A stretch of DNA of 5,392 nt from Actinomycetota bacterium (lineage in GTDB: Bacteria > Actinomycetota > UBA4738 > HRBIN12). Positions 4,790 to 5,392 of this stretch are shown here, in pieces. Each line of letters begins with the position of its first letter. Positions within the stretch are counted from its first letter, which is position 1. The stretch spans positions 1 through 5,392 of the forward strand of contig VAYF01000265.1 in NCBI GenBank assembly GCA_005883885.1. The letters run 5' to 3'. The notes below the pieces were generated by a model. The model had not been told where the DNA came from. It saw nothing but the letters and a program-made list of their open reading frames with translations, and searched no databases. A program made the position numbers and the translations under genes.

Positions 4790-5218
4790 GTGAGCACGAG
4801 CGTCGGAGCGATCGTCCTCCTCGGCCGGATCCTGTACTCGATCTTCTTCGCGCGATCGGGTTGGGGCCATCTGACGAAGCGCGAGGCGATGATCACGACC
4901 GCGGAGGCGGCACGTTTCCCGATCCCGTCCCTCGCCGGCTGGCCGTCGGGCGTCTGGCTCTTCACCGGCTCGGCGTCGATCGTCCTGGGGATCTGGCCGG
5001 ACATCGGCGCACTCATGCTCGGCTTGTTCGTGGTCCCCGCGGCGGTGTACTTCCATCGCTTCTGGACGGTCGACGACCCCGTTCAGCGTCGGACGCAAGC
5101 GTTGGCGTTCTACCGGAACGTCGAGATCATGGGCGCGTCGCTCGTGATGTTCGGACTGTTCGGATGGGTCGGGCACGGCCTGCGATTCGCGATGACGGGT
5201 CCCCTCACCAGATGGTGA
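4790..5218 (+). CDS. DoxX-like four-helix integral membrane protein, 142 aa
   Basis: A GTG start at 4790 lies 7 nt after AAGGA (4778-4782), 15 nt past the stop of the reductase gene. Four membrane segments can be read: about residues 5-21 (VGAIVLLGRILYSIFFA), 53-69, 70-89 and 109-127. The third is followed by HRFWTVDDPVQRR, and the fourth opens with FYRNVEIMGASLVMFGLF. The H-x-F-W motif, the DP pair and the F-Y-[KR]-N-[LV]-x-x-x-G segment place it in the DoxX/DoxD-like family. Members have been linked to redox or thiol-stress complexes (for example with SodA and SseA in mycobacteria), but most are uncharacterised. It contains no cysteine. Its place downstream of a reductase-fold gene fits a redox role, which is inference. 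It ends 7 nt before the stop of a convergent gene. Confidence 0.85.
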   Translation: MSTSVGAIVLLGRILYSIFFARSGWGHLTKREAMITTAEAARFPIPSLAGWPSGVWLFTGSASIVLGIWPDIGALMLGLFVVPAAVYFHRFWTVDDPVQRRTQALAFYRNVEIMGASLVMFGLFGWVGHGLRFAMTGPLTRW

Positions 5219-5219
5219 G
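5204..5219. terminator. Short inverted repeat over the DoxX-like stop codon, possible weak bidirectional terminator
   Basis: CTCACC (5204-5209) and GGTGAG (5214-5219) form a perfect 6-bp stem with loop AGAT, or 7 bp counting the A-T next to the loop. The stop codon TGA 5216-5218 is within the stem. It sits at the junction of two convergent genes whose stops are only 7 nt apart, and no other hairpin fits in the gap. There is no U-tract, so it may only be a chance repeat in coding sequence. Confidence 0.25.
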
Positions 5220-5225
5220 CGAGAC

Positions 5226-5392
5226 CTACGAGGCCGAGAACGAAAAGGATCTCGTCCCCAGGCCATCGCCGCCGTTCCAGATCTCGAACCCGGCCTCGGC
5301 CCCGATCAGGTACCAACCCGCCTTCGTCGAACCGCGACGCACGCTGTCCTTCACGAACGCGGCGATGTTCAGCGTGCGCACCGACGCCGTTC
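5226..5392 (-). CDS. C-terminal end of a probable family 12 glycoside hydrolase (endoglucanase-like), partial
   Basis: On the minus strand an open frame enters from the right edge and ends at TAG 5228-5226, giving 55 visible codons. The sequence includes LNIAAFVKDSVRRG, then WYLIGAEAGFEIWNGGDGL, and ends SFSFSAS. The pairing of an F-x-x-D-[AS]-V-x-R-G helix with W-Y-L-x-x-x-x-A-G-F-E-[IL]-W-x-G-G-x-G-L is what I recall as the end of GH12 endoglucanases, secreted beta-1,4-glucan hydrolases. One acidic residue in the GFE motif may be the family's catalytic acid/base; this is family knowledge, not shown here. The start, signal peptide and nucleophile lie outside the window. A 418-codon frame on the same strand (4010-5266) passes through here in another phase and is not the gene. 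Confidence 0.65.
   Translation of the reverse strand, partial: TASVRTLNIAAFVKDSVRRGSTKAGWYLIGAEAGFEIWNGGDGLGTRSFSFSAS

Noticed and set aside
4010..5266. A 418-codon open frame on the minus strand antisense to the three-gene operon
   Set aside because: Its product is rich in Arg, Asp, Glu and Pro with no fold-like hydrophobic pattern, which is typical of antisense frames in GC-rich DNA. The plus-strand frames beneath it have clear family motifs and ribosome binding sites.
1..5392. CRISPR arrays, tRNA or rRNA genes, insertion sequences, transposases, integrase or attachment sites
   Set aside because: I looked on both strands and saw no regularly spaced repeats, cloverleaf, transposase motif or flanking direct repeats. 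The window looks like ordinary chromosomal sequence apart from 1659-1997.

Overview
The window is a very GC-rich (roughly two-thirds G+C by eye), gene-dense piece of bacterial chromosome. It is most likely from an uncultured actinobacterium-like organism. The reasons are strong GC-rich codon use, a TANNNT promoter placed for leaderless transcription, GTG and possible TTG starts, and secreted proteins of types common in Actinomycetota. The lineage is inferred from style only; no rRNA or marker gene is present.

Layout from left to right: (1) The window opens in the 3' end of a plus-strand gene, probably an extended SDR / NAD-dependent epimerase. Its last 11 bases overlap the end of a convergent minus-strand gene for a group II PLP-dependent decarboxylase (228-1658). 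(2) The decarboxylase appears to have a leaderless promoter (1665-1692) with a perfect 9-bp inverted repeat between its -35 and -10. (3) The 339-base gap 1659-1997 has no conventional gene but is highly organised. Pointing rightwards it has a plausible promoter, a 16-nt stretch that can pair without interruption (two G.U pairs) with the canonical 16S rRNA 3' tail, a 13-codon (or 8-codon) micro-ORF, a hairpin wrapped around its stop codon, several more hairpins (two of them mutually exclusive), and a perfect 14-bp stem terminator. I read this as a candidate structured small RNA or leader-peptide element of about 245 nt. It is the best candidate here for something undescribed.

(4) On the minus strand, 1998-3703 holds a secreted sialidase-like (Asp-box beta-propeller) gene. 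Its reading frame is broken near 2459-2465: the first 410 or so residues lie in one frame and the last 153 in another. The join also seems to lack a stretch of the propeller, so it looks like an out-of-frame deletion or an assembly error. (5) Divergent from it runs a compact plus-strand operon, 3813-5218: a DUF1801 protein, a RibD/DHFR-fold reductase joined by an ATGA overlap, and a four-helix DoxX-like membrane protein 15 nt further on. (6) Seven bases past the DoxX-like stop, the C-terminal 55 codons of a convergent minus-strand gene enter from the right edge. They resemble the end of a family 12 glycoside hydrolase.

The genes do not form one obvious pathway. The sialidase-like and GH12-like proteins point to secreted glycan degradation. 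The three-gene operon looks like a small general redox or stress cassette. The decarboxylase stands alone next to the RNA element and could share a control region with it.
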